64,000 bases of DNA from Schistosoma mansoni (GCF_000237925.1 NC_031502.1:16356434-16420433); one strand, 5' to 3'. Numbered from the stretch's first letter, positions 48,201 through 62,098 are shown. Notes: generated by a model from the sequence alone, not told the origin. Program-made: numbers and translations.

Positions 48201-50582
48201 TGTTGGATTTTAATTACTTTAACTAGCAACAATTTTGATAAAATATTGTATTACAGGGGTACCTCTTCTAAGATGCTATGCATGTTTTACAACGAATGAA
48301 CTTACAAAATTCAATTCTAAACGAAGATAGTATGGTAGGTTCACCGCTTGTAATGCAATTCAGTAATATTTTATGCGTATATAAACGAATATCCCATACA
48401 ACACCGGATCTTAAGCCTTGATGTCTGGGCTCACTGTTGTAATACTTGTAAAGGCATTCATGGTGGAATAGCTCTAAAGAGACTGTACGTTTATGCTACT
48501 GTTAAAAAAGCATTAAGCTAGAACAACTAACAGGAATGTCTTTTAAGATGCGTATTATCCAAAAAGTATCAGGTGTAACTAGCTCGTAGTAGGTCCGCTA
48601 ATGTTTCCTTTCCAAAGCCTAAGTAATGTTTCGCTTGTTTCTTTTTGTTTCAGGCAAAACAACGGTATGTAAATTCCTTGTCACGACGAATAACTAGTTT
48701 GTGTCCTAATTTGCATGCTCTTCTTCACTGTACACTTCATTCAAGTGATGAGGCGGAACAAGGAAAAGTTCCTAAGGCTAATGATAATTTGTCATCTTGT
48801 TTGGTTACCGCACGTCTAATAGCTAATGCTGGTTCTTTCAACCGACTTGCTTCTATGCCTTCTACACGTTTACTGTCTTTAGGAGCATCAAAAGGATTAT
48901 TCAGGTTAGTTGTGTTGGGGCTCCAATTGACTGAGTTACTGATAATAATAGTTGTTTATTTTATTAATGAAATAAAGGCTTCGCACAGAAAACAAAGGAA
49001 CGTAACATAAACTAAGTGGTAATATTATGAAGATATAAGGAGTGAAAATCTTAGAATCCTAACTAGAGTAGGAATATCAGAAGATCGGCTTCAGATAAAA
49101 ACAAGACCAAAGCAAAATTCATACTCAGAAGTGCACACACTATATTATGTATATATACTAAATATTATACATAATATGGTCACTACTAGCTTCTCTTCTG
49201 AGCCATGTCTAATGAGATGCAGAATCTCTAGACCCTATCCAGCTTTTTGTGATGTCAGCTATTGCTAACTTGACTCAACCATTCACCTCATTGTGATTAC
49301 TCAGGGTCATACAATCATGGGCAGCTTCAAAACCACTGAGACAACATCGAAGCCTGTTTTAGGATAGAATCACTTATTGGCTTTAGTTATCCTCATATAT
49401 TTGATCTCAACACTACCTTTATCATATATGCTCCGCTGATTGTTTAAGTTTACTTATACAACTGTCACTGCTTATTAAACGATGTCATCCACGCAGCCAA
49501 AAACGAAGTATCTTCGAGTCATAGATGTTTTCAGAATCTCACCGACGGTAAATTCCTAATCCAAAAAAAAGAGATTTCTCATGCGTAATATAGAGAATAT
49601 TTTTCGAAATAACTGGTCTGCAAATCTTCACTGAGAGGTACACAGCTTCACCACTTTTTAATTAGCGATCATTCACTTTTGACACTTGAATTACTGTTTA
49701 AACAAAACATATCAAACTATATTTCTGAATTTATAGGAAAGGTGGTGCTGTTGTGGCTACATCTACAGGTCTTTTATCAAACGCAACTAAAATATTAAGA
49801 GATCCGAAATTACCAACAGATACAGACAATCTTCAACCGGCAACTGCCAGTATTTCCGCAGCTGAGTTGAAGTCTTTGAGTGCTAATCGTGTACAGAGGA
49901 ACACAGTGCATCGTCGTGCTGCGCGTCTACTTGCTGATAAATCAGTTCTCGCTTGTCGTGCAGACTGTTTCCGCCAACACAATCCCATTTACCAACAGCA
50001 AGGTCTTGCTTCACAACCTTGTGTTTCTGTTATGGAAGATGAACGACTCAAAAGTGGAGCATATGGTCAGTATCTTGGAAAAACTGTACAAGAACACTTG
50101 AGGATATGGGCTGAAAAAAACGGGATACATACAGACAAAACCGAGGAACAGAAGAAGGTATTTTAGAAAAAAGATTGCTCTTTCTTTATGCGCTTAGTAT
50201 TATTCGTATAAAACTACTAACTGGAGATGTTTCTCTGTTTTAGGCTCAGCGTGAAAGAAGGAAAAAGTATCGGAAACTTAAACGAAAAGCTTGGTTCACC
50301 CGTAAACTTTCTAGATGCACAGAAAAGCAGCTATCAGATGGTATCATGAATGATATTGAATCTATGGATGTCGATTCAGATGATCCCACGCAACTTAGAA
50401 TAGTCACTTCACAACTGATAAACGATGGAGATGTGTTTAATGATACGAAAAAAACAGGTGACAACTATAACACAGATTTGAATGGTAGATGTTTAGTAAA
50501 CCCCAATGAGCTCTTAAATTCGTCAGAAGAAAAATCTTGTTTTCGTAAGAAAAGTCGGAGTGCAAATCCCTGCAACAAATAA
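45243..50582 (+). CDS. NOP56: NOP56-family box C/D snoRNP core protein, divergent, five exons
   Basis: Exons are 45243-45523, 46844-47462, 48654-48904, 49737-50157 and 50244-50582, all phase-compatible, giving 636 residues plus an initiator Met not encoded in these exons. NOP56 is a scaffold of box C/D snoRNPs that guide 2'-O-methylation of rRNA in the nucleolus. Seen here: an N-terminal NOP5NT domain (LFEHITGFGLFRVKEFDE, GVSDEKLGK), the segment HEVLRVIRQSFARL, the coiled-coil region with LMLIDELDNSL and YSIHFPEV, and the Nop domain with TARLIANAGSFNRLA and LGASKGLF. A basic C-terminal region, RRKKYRKLKRKAW, follows. It is diverged for this slow family: the conserved GxxVGARLIAHAGS region is split by about 25 extra residues, and the KK(E/D) tail is missing. 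NOP58 and PRPF31 fit less well. A poly(A) signal ATTAAA lies at 50674-50679. Confidence 0.88.
45524..46843. other. NOP56 intron, no snoRNA recognised
   Basis: It contains a block at about 46236-46270 shared with 51228-51262 (GGAACTCAGAAAGT, then GAGCTCACTCATGCC), which marks a dispersed repeat. A lone RTGATGA-like box near 45933 has no partner CTGA at snoRNA distance. Confidence 0.5.
47463..48653. other. NOP56 intron with a tRNA-like B box on the minus strand
   Basis: About 1.2 kb of intron. The minus strand near 48060-48085 has GGTTCGAGTCC, a perfect pol III B box. No full tRNA cloverleaf could be drawn around it. Nothing else was recognised. Confidence 0.4.
48905..49736. other. NOP56 intron, nothing recognised
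   Basis: AT-rich intron ending in TTTATAG. No RNA gene or repeat was recognised. Confidence 0.5.
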
Positions 50583-50744
50583 TTCCCGCTAAATATTAAC
50601 ACAATGATTACAAATTCTATTGTAAATAACTTGGACTTTGCAAGTTGACATTTGATTGTAAGGCATTTTGCACATTAAAAAAATCCTATTATAATGTTAA
50701 CGATTCAAGTCCACGAAGTGATATCCCTGGCACCTTAAAGCGAC

Positions 50745-50945
50745 GCTGAAAAATGCATGTAGCTCTTAGTGCTCTAAACCCATATCAAACCGTGTACGGC
50801 TGGGATAGCTGTTGAGACGTTCGACTTCCAGCCATCAAGTAACAGGCTCGAATCCCACTTCAACTACTGCAGTCCGGACGACCACATAGTATAGTACCAT
50901 GAACCCTTTCCATTAGTGTTCATACACAAATACCTAGTAAGTGAG
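50745..50945 (+). repeat. tRNA-related SINE candidate
   Basis: GGGATAGCTGTTGAGACG (A-box-like) and, about 40 bases later, GGCTCGAATCCCACTT (B-box-like) form a tRNA-like pol III promoter. A GC-richer body and a more AT-rich tail follow. No acceptor stem closes, so it is not a functional tRNA. Confidence 0.5.
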
Positions 50946-50949
50946 TTTG

Positions 50950-52640
50950 TTCATTCATAACGTCAAATCACAACAGGTTTCATTAACTATTGATACATGC
51001 TACGAATGCGAAACTCCCATACGACATTCAGGCTTGGTAGTTCACCTAACCTAGCCTCGACAATTTGGAGGACCGGAAAGACTTATCCACCCTGTATTTG
51101 TGATATAGGTCGCTATTTCTCATGGCCTTCCTAACGTAGGTATAGCGTTAAGTTTAAAATCGAAACAGGCTTTCTGTGTTGGATTTTATTAGACAGTTGC
51201 TTGTGCACTGTACGACTAGACGAAACTGTAGGAACTCAGAAAGTGAGGAGCTCACTCATGCCTATTCGTCGCCTCTATCTACACTCACACTAACTTTCAC
51301 ACAATGCCTTCTGACGTCCTTCAAAAAGATAAACACTCAGATGCAGTAGTCTTAGCAGCAGTCTCAATGGCTAAGTAGGTGGTCTATATCCAACTGAAAG
51401 GCACTTAGTTGGGTACTATGGTGTACTGGTCAACAAATAGGCAACGACTGTCGTCTGGCGCTACTATCCTCAGGAAGCAGTTTGTATATAGTAAATGACA
51501 ACTTCAAACATAAGAAGAGATTTTGTCTGGCACGGCGATCCCCGAAATCGACTCAATAATGGACTCAAGTAAACCATATCGTCTTCGTCTATCACTATAG
51601 GCTCGATAGAGAATCTCATATCTTTCTGAAGCCCATGTTTAGACTCTAATCACGCTCTCGTGCGAGCACATATCTACTAGCGTTTTACTGGATGCAGAAA
51701 ATCCATGGAAGAAAGATTCCTTAGTGTCCAGCTTATTGATGAAGTCAAGGAAATACTCTAGAATCAACTAGAGATATCCTTCAACAGTCATCGGAGTGAT
51801 ATTCACCACAATGTGGGTTGGCATAATGTCCGAACGGCTGCGACGTCTATCAGTGACTTAAACCAAAATGTTATGAGAAGTCAGTGGATTCCGGTAGTTT
51901 CGACTGAATCGATCGGTGCTAAGAGGCATTCTGTCAGGCTGGAGATAAGATGAGAAGCGAGGACTATTTAAGCATAAACTGACAAAAGGTGCGATCGTGA
52001 CCGGTGGTTGTAAGCGAAAGCAAGAGAGATGGGAAGAAGAGCAGTGATAAGTAATAGTAGACAACTTCCCAAAGAAGGTGTTGGAAATTCAGTTGTTAGT
52101 GGAGCTATTTCTAAAAAACGTGTAAGTATGATTTACTTTCAGCTCAGACGACTAGAAAGATGGAAAGAACACTTTAAGGAACAATTCAACTGTTCTCAAG
52201 CTTCTAGCCATTATGAAACAGCAAGAGTGGGAGATTGAAATAAGCCTCACAACGTTTAGTAAAGTCGAAAAGGGTTATGGTCAATATAAGGTGTGGGAGG
52301 GCAGCTAATCCTGATTTATTAACCCCGAAGATCTTTAGAAATGATGATCCAGTTTAAGCAGTCAGATTGGCTGAAATATTAGCCAGAATCTGGGAACTAG
52401 ACATAATCCCACTTGACTGGCCTCAACTACTGACCATCCTGGTCGATAAGGAAGAACAGGAATCCTCTTGTGACAACCATAAGAAAGTCAGTTTCACTGA
52501 CAATATTTCAAGAAAATGGCCACAATGATCATCTGGCGTTTAACCATCACTTGGAGACGTTGGGTAACATAGTTTAAAGTCGGTTACAGTGGCACAGACG
52601 GAGTCACTCTCTGCCATCCTGAATTTCAAAATTACCTGAT
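50950..52640 (+). mobile_element. LINE debris, same family as the 34-40 kb element
   Basis: The clearest part is 52130-52260, RRLERWKEHFKEQFNCSQAS, and the worn stretch to about 52500 that reads like the linker between endonuclease and RT. This is the very segment deleted from the LINE at 34440-40290. Upstream, 51000-52000 is degenerate with no certain motif. Many stops and frameshifts. Confidence 0.65.
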
Positions 52641-53249
52641 CCTTTCCTATTTCACGAATTCATGTTTCTCAAATTATGTCGTGTATGCCTAATCTTTCTT
52701 ACCACCACTGATACTGTTACTAATTCCACCATTCTGGTGTTTGTTTTGATAAACTCATCTTGATGTGTTAATGTGATATCGCAAATGGAACTGACGTACA
52801 TATATGCCAGGCCCTTCTTTGCTTATGACTGACTAAATCTGATTATATCCATACTCACAGAAGAAGTCGCATAGTTACTGCATACGAAGCTTTTTGCCTA
52901 GGGTAAAGAGCTAGTAACTTCCTTTTTTGTTGTTGATCTCGATTCTAGTTAAAGAAACTTCAGATATTACGTTCAGTTTTATCATCTGAAACTATCTTGG
53001 GGTTACTTTATAATGAAATATAACTGCTCATGGCTTCGAAATCGACCGAATTCATAGTAGCTTTTTAAATATAATACTCATTGAAGCTTATACGTCAAGT
53101 GCTTACAGATTGACTTTATACGAGAATCACTGGTAATAGGATACTTCGCTAATATTTATGTTGTGAGGTGTAGTTCGAAATTCATTATACTTCAGTGTAT
53201 CTTGAACCGAATAACGTAGATTTTGGTCGTTTTATACGCAATATTCCAA
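52641..53249. other. Intergenic, nothing recognised
   Basis: Between the LINE debris and the 3' end of PIGB. No motif was seen. Confidence 0.5.
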
Positions 53250-53255
53250 TTTATT
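53250..53255 (-). terminator. Poly(A) signal for PIGB
   Basis: AATAAA on the minus strand, about 55 bases after the PIGB stop codon. Confidence 0.6.
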
Positions 53256-53309
53256 TCGTTCGGTTAGTTTTTAAACAAAAATAAGGAAAATCCTAGTATA
53301 AAAGTGGAG

Positions 53310-56300
53310 TCACATATAATCTAGACAGTAAACAAGTATACTTTGACCATATCGAGAATGAGTTAGTATGTGCGAGAAAAACAGCTCTTTACATAATTTG
53401 TAGTTCCAGGACACTAAAAGTGTGTGTACATATTTGTATTTATTAATCAGGTGATCGAACATAAATATAAACCTTGGTTTTTGGAAATGACTATTCGCTC
53501 CATCGTTTAACGAAATGTAGTTTTCCAACCAAGATCTTGGGTCATCATAGAACATATCAGCCTCATCGATATAACGATAACTATCTGATATCAGTTTTGT
53601 CAAATCTGGATTACATGACAGTTGTTTAAAAGAAATGTTTCGATGTAGATATCTGAAAAGGAAAGAATGAATGAAGAAATCAGTGCACTTATACATCTGT
53701 AAGGCTGTTCATTACCACTTAGTGAGTTTCTTCATAATAATATGCTGATAAAAGTTGTTTATTACCGTAATAATCAATGACTTTACAAAAGTTTAGTAAT
53801 AAAAGTGTAGAAGTCTGGTTTGATGATTACAGTTGCTTCTTGATTCTATAAAATGAGATTCCGGTTCATGCGTGACTCTAGCATATCTATTTGTTTATGA
53901 ACAAATGTTTTTTTAGTTTTATTCAACTTAATATCGGTGCACTGTTAATACTAGAAGCTATTCTAACATGCAATGATACAATTTTTTGGCGTGTATGATT
54001 GAGTGAATAAATGATAGCCTGATTACAAATTAATTACTCAACTGTTTATAGTATCAATATTTAAAACTAATTAACTTACCCTACTGATGGGACCGTATGA
54101 CACGGCATCAAGTTCAGAGCAGTTACAACTTCATTTCTAAGTTGATTTTTCAAGATTTGTTGGTCCAAAAATTTTATTGAATCAAGTCCACCACGTTGAT
54201 GCACTAAACATGTATATAGTGCCAATGGAACATGCGTCAAAATTATGAATGACACCAAATACTGGCGTCGGGTAATCTGACTGTGTAAAATTTTTAGTTT
54301 GAGTCCGTAACGAACGAACCACACTGATATAATACCAGAGAAATACATAGCTAGCGGGATTGATGGGAAGATAAATCTGAATTCTTTGTGCGGAAGGAAA
54401 CTGAACAGTAAAGAAAAAGAACTACCGTCAACTAGGAACGTAAAATTTTAAATACACAAAGGTGACTTCCGATCATGTTTAAGTTAATAAAAAGAGCCAG
54501 ATGAGCGAATAAATATTTACACTAGGTGCTAAGAATAAATTATAGCAACAGAGTAACTGAGACGACGCGCTAGCTTGCACCCCTTATCTACAGCTCCAGC
54601 GAAAAGTGTATGGATGACAAACCCACTTCCATATGGTATCAGCCGAACTGACAATAGATGCTGAATTCTGGAATTTTATATTACAAATTATTTACGCACC
54701 AAGCTTTTTCATGAGTTGAATACATAGTAGTAGCCCATGAGTGACCCAAAACAGTTTTGACTCCAACAACAAGTAGTACTGTAGTTAAGTTTCCTGAGAA
54801 TCAGTTACATGTTCCGTTATTAATTCAATGTTTTTATTCACTACTAAATTTCAATGCTAAAAAATTTTCATTAGAACCTTATAGCCAACCGTCACTCTGA
54901 CCAATTTTTTTCAATTGTCAGTACTTGTAATTTTGATAATGTATCTCCCTGTGGATTTCAACAGCTGAAGATGCTTCTCGTTTTTAAATTATATCATGAT
55001 TAACTTTCAAACGTTTTGAAATTGAAAGGGGTTTCACACGATTTGGTTACCTTCAATACCTGGTGATTCGTTACTGATTATGTTTACTCCTACAGCTAGA
55101 AAAGACAGAATAAGTTGTTGATACTGATTAAATAACGAAAAATTAGTTAGTGTCACCCAGTATATTTTAAACCAAAGTAAAATTATATTCTTCAGAAATA
55201 CGGTTATAACGCGTGCCCCGCGTTTCGATTCAGGTATGCGGTTATTTATTATCCATAAACTACACAGCTAGTAAAAGATAATGTCAATATCCAAGATACT
55301 GTACTTAATAAAACAGAATGTGACAAAATTATTAAGAATTAAGAGAGTGACAAATTAGTTAGATGATTAATCGATGATCCAAACTTACCTATAACATATT
55401 ATAATCCATATCATGACAATAATACACAAACCACATGGATCACGAAACATCTGATTGCTGGAGTTGTTTGAATAGTCTATCTTCTTTCTCTCTTCCGTGA
55501 GATCTCTTACAAAACCTGGACCATATTTAAAATACATAACAATAAAGGTTACCACCAAAGGTGTTTGCGTTAACAACATAGCCAGAAATCCTTGGGATAA
55601 GTACCAGTGCCAAGGCTGAACGGCATAAAATCGTGATCCTCCAGAAAAAAGATTGAACTTAATGAAATTCCACTGGTTGATTATCCACTGATTAAATGTC
55701 CAACGATCCAGAACGCAAGAGAATGCAAAACAGGGGACAATTATACTTAAGTAAATCCCGATCTGATAGATAAGATGGTTTACAAACCATTTTGTCCTGT
55801 ATAATGAAATCATTTATACATGAAAGAAAAAATATCCTGAATAAAGGGACTTAGTTAGTTTATGCAATTCGTACATAAAATTCAAAAAGAAAATAATTTA
55901 ACAGTCACTCAATGCATTTGCTGAATATTAGCGTATACATCAATGTATGTCTTGCAGGGAGATTCAGTAAAATTACTGATCGACATGTATTATAGTGGTT
56001 TAACAAATAGCACACGTCTATCATCCTAATTTACAACGATAGCGTGGAGTCACAGGGGCATAAATTTAAAAGTTTATAATACAAATTGATATCAATCAGG
56101 CAATATGTGCCAATAACCTCTTCTGCCATTGTTATACTAAAAAACCACCCAACACTTAATGACCTTATCAATCTATTTAAAATATGGTTTTTACTGAAAA
56201 GGCTTTCTAAACGAAATAGGACGGTTATCAAAATAAAAAAATAGACTGTCTTACTATAATCCAAGTGATTTCTTTAAAACAATTCACTAAACGTTAGCAC

Positions 56301-57503
56301 ACAAGTCAATTCGTGTTAAAAAGTAGTTGGACGAAACAAAAATTGTATATGGTATGCAAGTAACAAGTTGGTTCACTAATGATACATCCATTATTGAATA
56401 CTAAATGTTGTATTGATGACTGAAACCTTGCTTTTACTTTTACCACATGTGTAAAACGAATAGTTCAAGTCCAGTAATCTTTGTGAATATATTAGTAGTA
56501 AAGAGATATCGTATCAGAGTTTATCACTGAACCAAATAAAAACTACATAGGGATCCGTACATACCTAGAATGCTCTTGATATTCTTTAAGATCATGTTTG
56601 TTATCCTTATCTAGTGTACTAGCTATCATACACTTTCGCCATATATGCCAAAAACACAAAGGGAACCAAATAATCAAAGCTGTTGGACGTATTAGAACAC
56701 TGACTACTGCAATAAAAATGAACCATTTCGGTCGATTATGATAGTTGGATGCGGTTAATTGAATAAACTGTTGATCTGTGTGGCATATCACATTCCATGG
56801 ATAATAGGATAAGCCAATTATGCATAAACACCATTCAATACAGTTTGATAGACTTCGTGGAGCACAATATATAGTAAACCAATTACAAACATGATGAAAC
56901 AATGTCCACTGTAATCGTTTTATCAAAACGAAGCAAAAATAATTAAAAAGAAGAAGTCAATAAATTAAGGAATTCAAAACTCAAAAGTATTTGTACATTC
57001 GAGATGGATCGTATAAGCGTACTCTGAAATGAGGTTGCTGATGGAAGAGATTTCGGTGATGTACAATTCCTTACTTTTTTCAACGGTTTACTTAATTAAA
57101 TATTTATTACTCACAGTACCAACTGTTCTATTATAAAATACACAACTAGATTTCCGAAATATGTGTTTTGGACTCCATTAAAAAGTTAGTCATAAACGTT
57201 GACCACTTATCTTACATAAGTGGAAATCATGCGACTCATTTATACTGAATATTTGTACGTGTTCTTTAACATTGAGTATGGCTTGTAATCACAAAGACAG
57301 AACTGACTAATGTGCATTTGTAAGTGTTAATGGAACAAGTAAACTGATTAGGTAAAAATACTTTTCAGTTCCCGATTTAACAAATTCTAAGGTTTTACCA
57401 CACAAAACACTTCTTATCTACAACCTACATTCAACATACCGTTGACAGATAGTAGCAACTTAAGATACTTTACTTATTTTGTCACAGAAACATTCAGAAA
57501 TAA

Positions 57504-57534
<31 letters not shown>

Positions 57535-59449
57535 CTTTTATACTGATAACAACCATTCATGCACATCATAAAAGCTATCAAGTTATAAGTGTTTTGAATG
57601 ATTTTCATGTTATTACTCCAAAGGCCCTATAGCTGCAATCACACCGTTGTTTGGTACGTAACGAGTAGTTAACAATTAAAACAACCAAGAAACGGGGTAT
57701 TTCCGAAGTATAAAGAGTCTCTTGAGCTTGTTTTAATAGGTAAGTTCGAAATACACACGATTAGAAAGCTCTTCACATTTTACAATCAATGTTTGAGCAG
57801 CACATATCAAAATAATATTAGGATTACAGCTTTTAGTAAAGAGGGGGGAATCGGTGTGAGGAAAACTAAGTAAGAGACTACTCATCATTAATTGAAATTT
57901 ATCAGAAAACCTCAGTTTCGCCTTAGTTTTTTATCTCTCAGCAGTGACACGGAGGATGATAAGTCTAGACAACCGAGCGGGGACCATACAGTTTACACTT
58001 TACTTCAAACCATCCGAGATATGGTGCGGGCACCATGCCCTATCATCGGCGGGTAACCGCGTTTTTTTATAGTGGTTAAATACTGAATATGTGTTATGAC
58101 TGGGAAACTAATATGGCTTGTAGTAATATACTTAAGTTTTTCCATCCACTGAAATTACTGGAAACATGATTTTTTTTAAACCTGTTTTTAAATGTATTCC
58201 ATCATCATATTTTTATTAGGGGATACTATTTGTTATGTTTCACATTTCTTTTCTGCTAAGGTTTCTAAGTAGAATACTGTACAACACTAGTCGTGATTTC
58301 AAATCAAACTAGTCAGAATATGAATTTTGACACAATTCTTTTAAAAACAAAGTCCCAATCCCATTCTTCTCCAAACGAACAGTGAAATATCATAATAATC
58401 ATTCGATTCCATAGGGAACTAGTGTAAACAACCGATATAAACTCAATGATAAATAAGTACAAATACAATCCAAATAAGCAGACATATACTTTGGCTATTT
58501 CAAACCCAGACAGCTGATTGATGAGCTTATACAAGTGAAAATCAGCAATAGCTGCAAAAAAACCATGTAGAATTTGAGGTGATTTCATTATCATCCACTG
58601 TGAATCAGCACCAAGAGTCGCAATCACTTTATATATGAAGCTAATCAAAAGTGGATGAACAGGACTCCGAAGTGCGATTTTTGGTTCCCATTCCCAAGTG
58701 AGTGCTCCATATCTGTATAAAGAGAAAATGAACAATCAACAAAAGCAATTTATTTAAGGACACAATATCCTACATTTACCGAACTTCTAATTTCGTCCAG
58801 GTAAATTTGTATTAAACATCATCTTCCAGAAAATGTCTCAGAAAAACTAAACTAGACAAACCCTGGTCAAATGCAAGTGTGATTAAAATTAACAAGCGTA
58901 GTGAAAACTTTAACCAACACCCTTTCCTGTTTATGCTCTGTAATTCTTGAAGTTGTATTTTCGCCTAAAAACCTTTTAATGTTTCATGAGATATCCTATT
59001 TAACCTTATTTGTTTATTGGGCTAAACGACCTCAGAACATTCAGCTACAGGTAATTACTTCCAAGTGAACATATATTGTCATAAAGGAAATCACATACAT
59101 CAAATTTAAAGTATCCTAGTGAGGACAAGGCTTTACTTAGTGTTTTAACATTATTAAATTTTCTGAATGTTTCAGATATCTATTAGTGTACTTAGAACAA
59201 AGACTTCATCTACATTGCTCATAAAAGCTTACAGATTTTAAATATAAAAAATGTGTGCAAGTAATAGAATGGAATTAATTTTAATCATACTGTGTTTCAA
59301 GCTTACCCAAACACCCATTTGTGTGCGACTTCAATAGATTGCCAATATTCATCTGGTACATAAGATGTTTGTATTAATAAAGCATTAAAAAATCGAAAAA
59401 GGAGTAAGCATACGAATAAACGCGAAGAATTCCTGAATATCACTTCCAT
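53310..59449 (-). CDS. PIGB: GPI mannosyltransferase 3 (PIG-B), complete, six exons
   Basis: Exons in order of translation are 59449-59307, 58712-58490, 56908-56565, 55796-55389, 54400-54080 and 53652-53310. They are in consistent phase and total 1782 bases for 593 residues and a stop; human PIGB is 554 as I remember it. PIG-B is an ER multispanning glycosyltransferase (family GT22, dolichol-phosphate-mannose donor) that adds the third mannose to the GPI anchor precursor. Seen here: the first luminal loop with [10 protein letters not shown], whose acidic residues are typical of GT22, [32 protein letters not shown], the signature HKEFRFIFP, and [14 protein letters not shown], then a soluble tail with [15 protein letters not shown]. 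Several hydrophobic segments fit about nine or more membrane spans. The ATG at 59447-59449 aligns with the family start region. No damage was seen. Confidence 0.96.
57508..57532. repeat. AT dinucleotide microsatellite
   Basis: An uninterrupted AT run inside the 1.6-kb PIGB intron between the second and third exons. The rest of that intron shows nothing recognisable. Confidence 0.95.
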
Positions 59450-60225
59450 ACAATGAAAGATATTACTGAAATTTAAAAAAAAACAATTAGTTCAGGACAA
59501 TATTGCATTCTGGAAGATTTGTGCTAAAGATAAAGTACATAGGCAATGACAAACAGACAGCATCAACATAGAGCCTGGGATAAATGTGCGTTGGCCTAAG
59601 TTGCCATATCTGATTAGTACCATCATATAAAAATAAAAAAATCTAAATAATGTAGTAGCAGTCTTAGGAAGGAAAGAATAAACCTTGAGAATCTGGTTTG
59701 AAAATACAGTGTAAAGGTATGTATAAATGGACACTTAGTTTGAAGATCGAGAGGAAGATTGAAAATGAATGATTCTGAGATAAGTCTTTCGACGTATCCA
59801 ATCACTGATTGTAATTATCAAGCGAACCTCGGTAACATGACTCAGACTTCATGGACTGATTTATGGTGTTGGCTTGACCGCCTCTTTATTCCAACATACT
59901 TCTGCATTAACAGGCATAGCTCGTTGAAGTAGGCGGCGGTCAAACGTATATAACAAATATACCAATTATCTCAATTAGTAAATCATTACCTAATCAATAA
60001 ACTTGCCATCATGGCAAGTACCTTATGCTTAACCTCAGTATTACTCGCTTTGTGGTTCTACTAAACGCAAGCGATACTTCGAAGATACCGATGATTATAA
60101 ACCAGCTAGCCCATGTCTTCTGCTTTAACAGAACACATTTTTTGGTCATAAAGTAATACACAAATCACTGCTGATCAGACAGATATCTCTCACCAATACA
60201 ACAAGTGATACGATTTGGTAAGAGT
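59450..60225. other. Upstream flank of PIGB, no gene recognised
   Basis: It should hold the PIGB promoter and 5'UTR. No motif can be assigned. A GC-richer patch at 59865-59945 may be repeat-derived. Confidence 0.4.
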
Positions 60226-60229
60226 CAAT

Positions 60230-60440
60230 CGAGATTTCGTCAGATACCAACTAGCCAGGGCTGACGAGAACTCCAAGATAAGTGAAGGCTTCAACCAACA
60301 CATCTTTTCCGTTCCCTACCAACAGTTCAGGAGTTAACGCAGACTAATACTGAGGCGACATTTTGGATTTAAAAGGAGGAACACGAATCCCAAATATGAC
60401 AAAACTTTCTCAAGGTGATCAGAAGCAGCAATTGTAAATC
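60230..60440 (-). mobile_element. LINE fragment, RT thumb region
   Basis: The minus strand carries LRLTPELLVGNGKDVLVEAF followed by TYLG and SDEIS, the region after motif C in the same LINE family as 39400-39550. Both sides are too worn to place the ends. Confidence 0.6.
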
Positions 60441-61254
60441 TTGGGTGATGACTCAAACTTCGAATGGAGTAGAAAGACCATCACTAGTAAACGTATCACC
60501 AAACCATGACATTTCTATTACCTTCACTATACTTTCATTTAGACGGCGATTTTTAAATTGTCGTTTGTTTTTAGCAGGCACCAGATTCAAGCATGAAAAC
60601 AGATATCATCTACCCTCTTGACTCCAGACATCAGCACAAAGATAGACATATATCATATAGCTAGTTATCACGGATCATTGGAGTCAACTGAATTTAAAAT
60701 GATGAAGAGGAACTGATCCCGACAGGTTAAGTCTACAGATCGTCAAAGACAAGAGTCCAGCTTAAACTGGCTTTTGAGACTAGGTAGAGTTTGTGATCGA
60801 GACGTATTTTTACTCCACAGGCTGTGGTCGCTGATTGTATCAGTACATGAGAAATTACAAGAAATTCTTCATAGAGCAATCAGTCGGAATAATATTTTGT
60901 TTAGGATATTAGCATCAATACTCATTCGAAACACAGGGGTCACAAAGAGCAAAGGAGAGAAAATCGAACTCACTCCAGAAGTAGATATACCGATAAATAT
61001 TTATCATCCATCAGGTTTTGAAAGAAACATATTTACCCATCTCCAATTGTAATCTTATCTATTAACTCTATTAATCGACAGGTCTGCTGTTGAATGTTTA
61101 CTAAAAAGGTACATTTTTTATTTATTTCAATGCCCATTTGATATTTTAATGATTTCTCAACCCAACACTAAGATTGACGAGGTTTTTAAATAAAGATTTA
61201 TGTTGACTATAGGAAGTGCAAAAATAAATAATGTCGACTATACTTATTTTGAAC

Positions 61255-61830
61255 GTCTAGTTAATACAATGGCTGGTGAAATCTTGATAACGGCACGGAA
61301 AGTTCAATTGGCTTTTACCAACTTACGTAACCTGTTGGACAGACGATATATCTAACTGCCGACCAATGGGTCAATATACTGTACCGCAGTTCACTGTTTT
61401 ATTTTACATCTGGCCTATCAAAAGTACAAATCCTCAAGCTTCAAGTATTTTATCATCGGTGTCTTCGAAGGATTAGTTGCATATTGTGAAACTACATAGT
61501 GAGTAATGTTGAGGTTAGACGTAAAATAATAGGTAGAGATGGAAAACCAGTTGATGAAACCGAATTGTCATCAACTACGGTGGGTGTGACATGTGTTACA
61601 TATACCAAAGATAGTTCTGCCTTGTTACACAATACTTTCTGATATGAGAATAGGTGAGGAAAAAATCTACAGGCACCAGTTCATGAAGGCATAAACTGTT
61701 ACCTTGAAGGATATTGGTCAGTGAAGAAATATAAGTAGATACCCGCGTGAGAGCCCTGATTTACAGCTGCAGACATCATATGATCGAAAATCGGCCGCAT
61801 TGGCGCAGATGTGTTCACTTTCATATCTCA
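61255..61830 (+). mobile_element. LINE fragment, RT C-terminal region and 3' end
   Basis: On the plus strand this degenerate copy follows the same order as 39530-40130: the ARKVQLAFTNLRNL segment, a worn HRCLRR/NVEVRRK part, then the tail ending near the ALAQMCSLSYL remnant. It has several stops and frameshifts. Confidence 0.7.
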
Positions 61831-62098
61831 TTTGAGTTTCAACACTATTTCATACTTTTGATTTTCTCATTTCTTCTTTCTGAAGCATATATACGTTTGA
61901 TCTATTTTTAATGACACTTATATTACTACTATCTTCGTTATTTAGCTTGCTAGTTTTCTCTTGATGTGCTGATGTTCCAGGTTCTACTTTGATAATGACC
62001 GACTGATAAAAAGTATTATTGAATTATGTTAATATACACTAACTACATAATTAACAAACAGATGATAAAATGAAAACACAAAATTTATATCAAAAATA

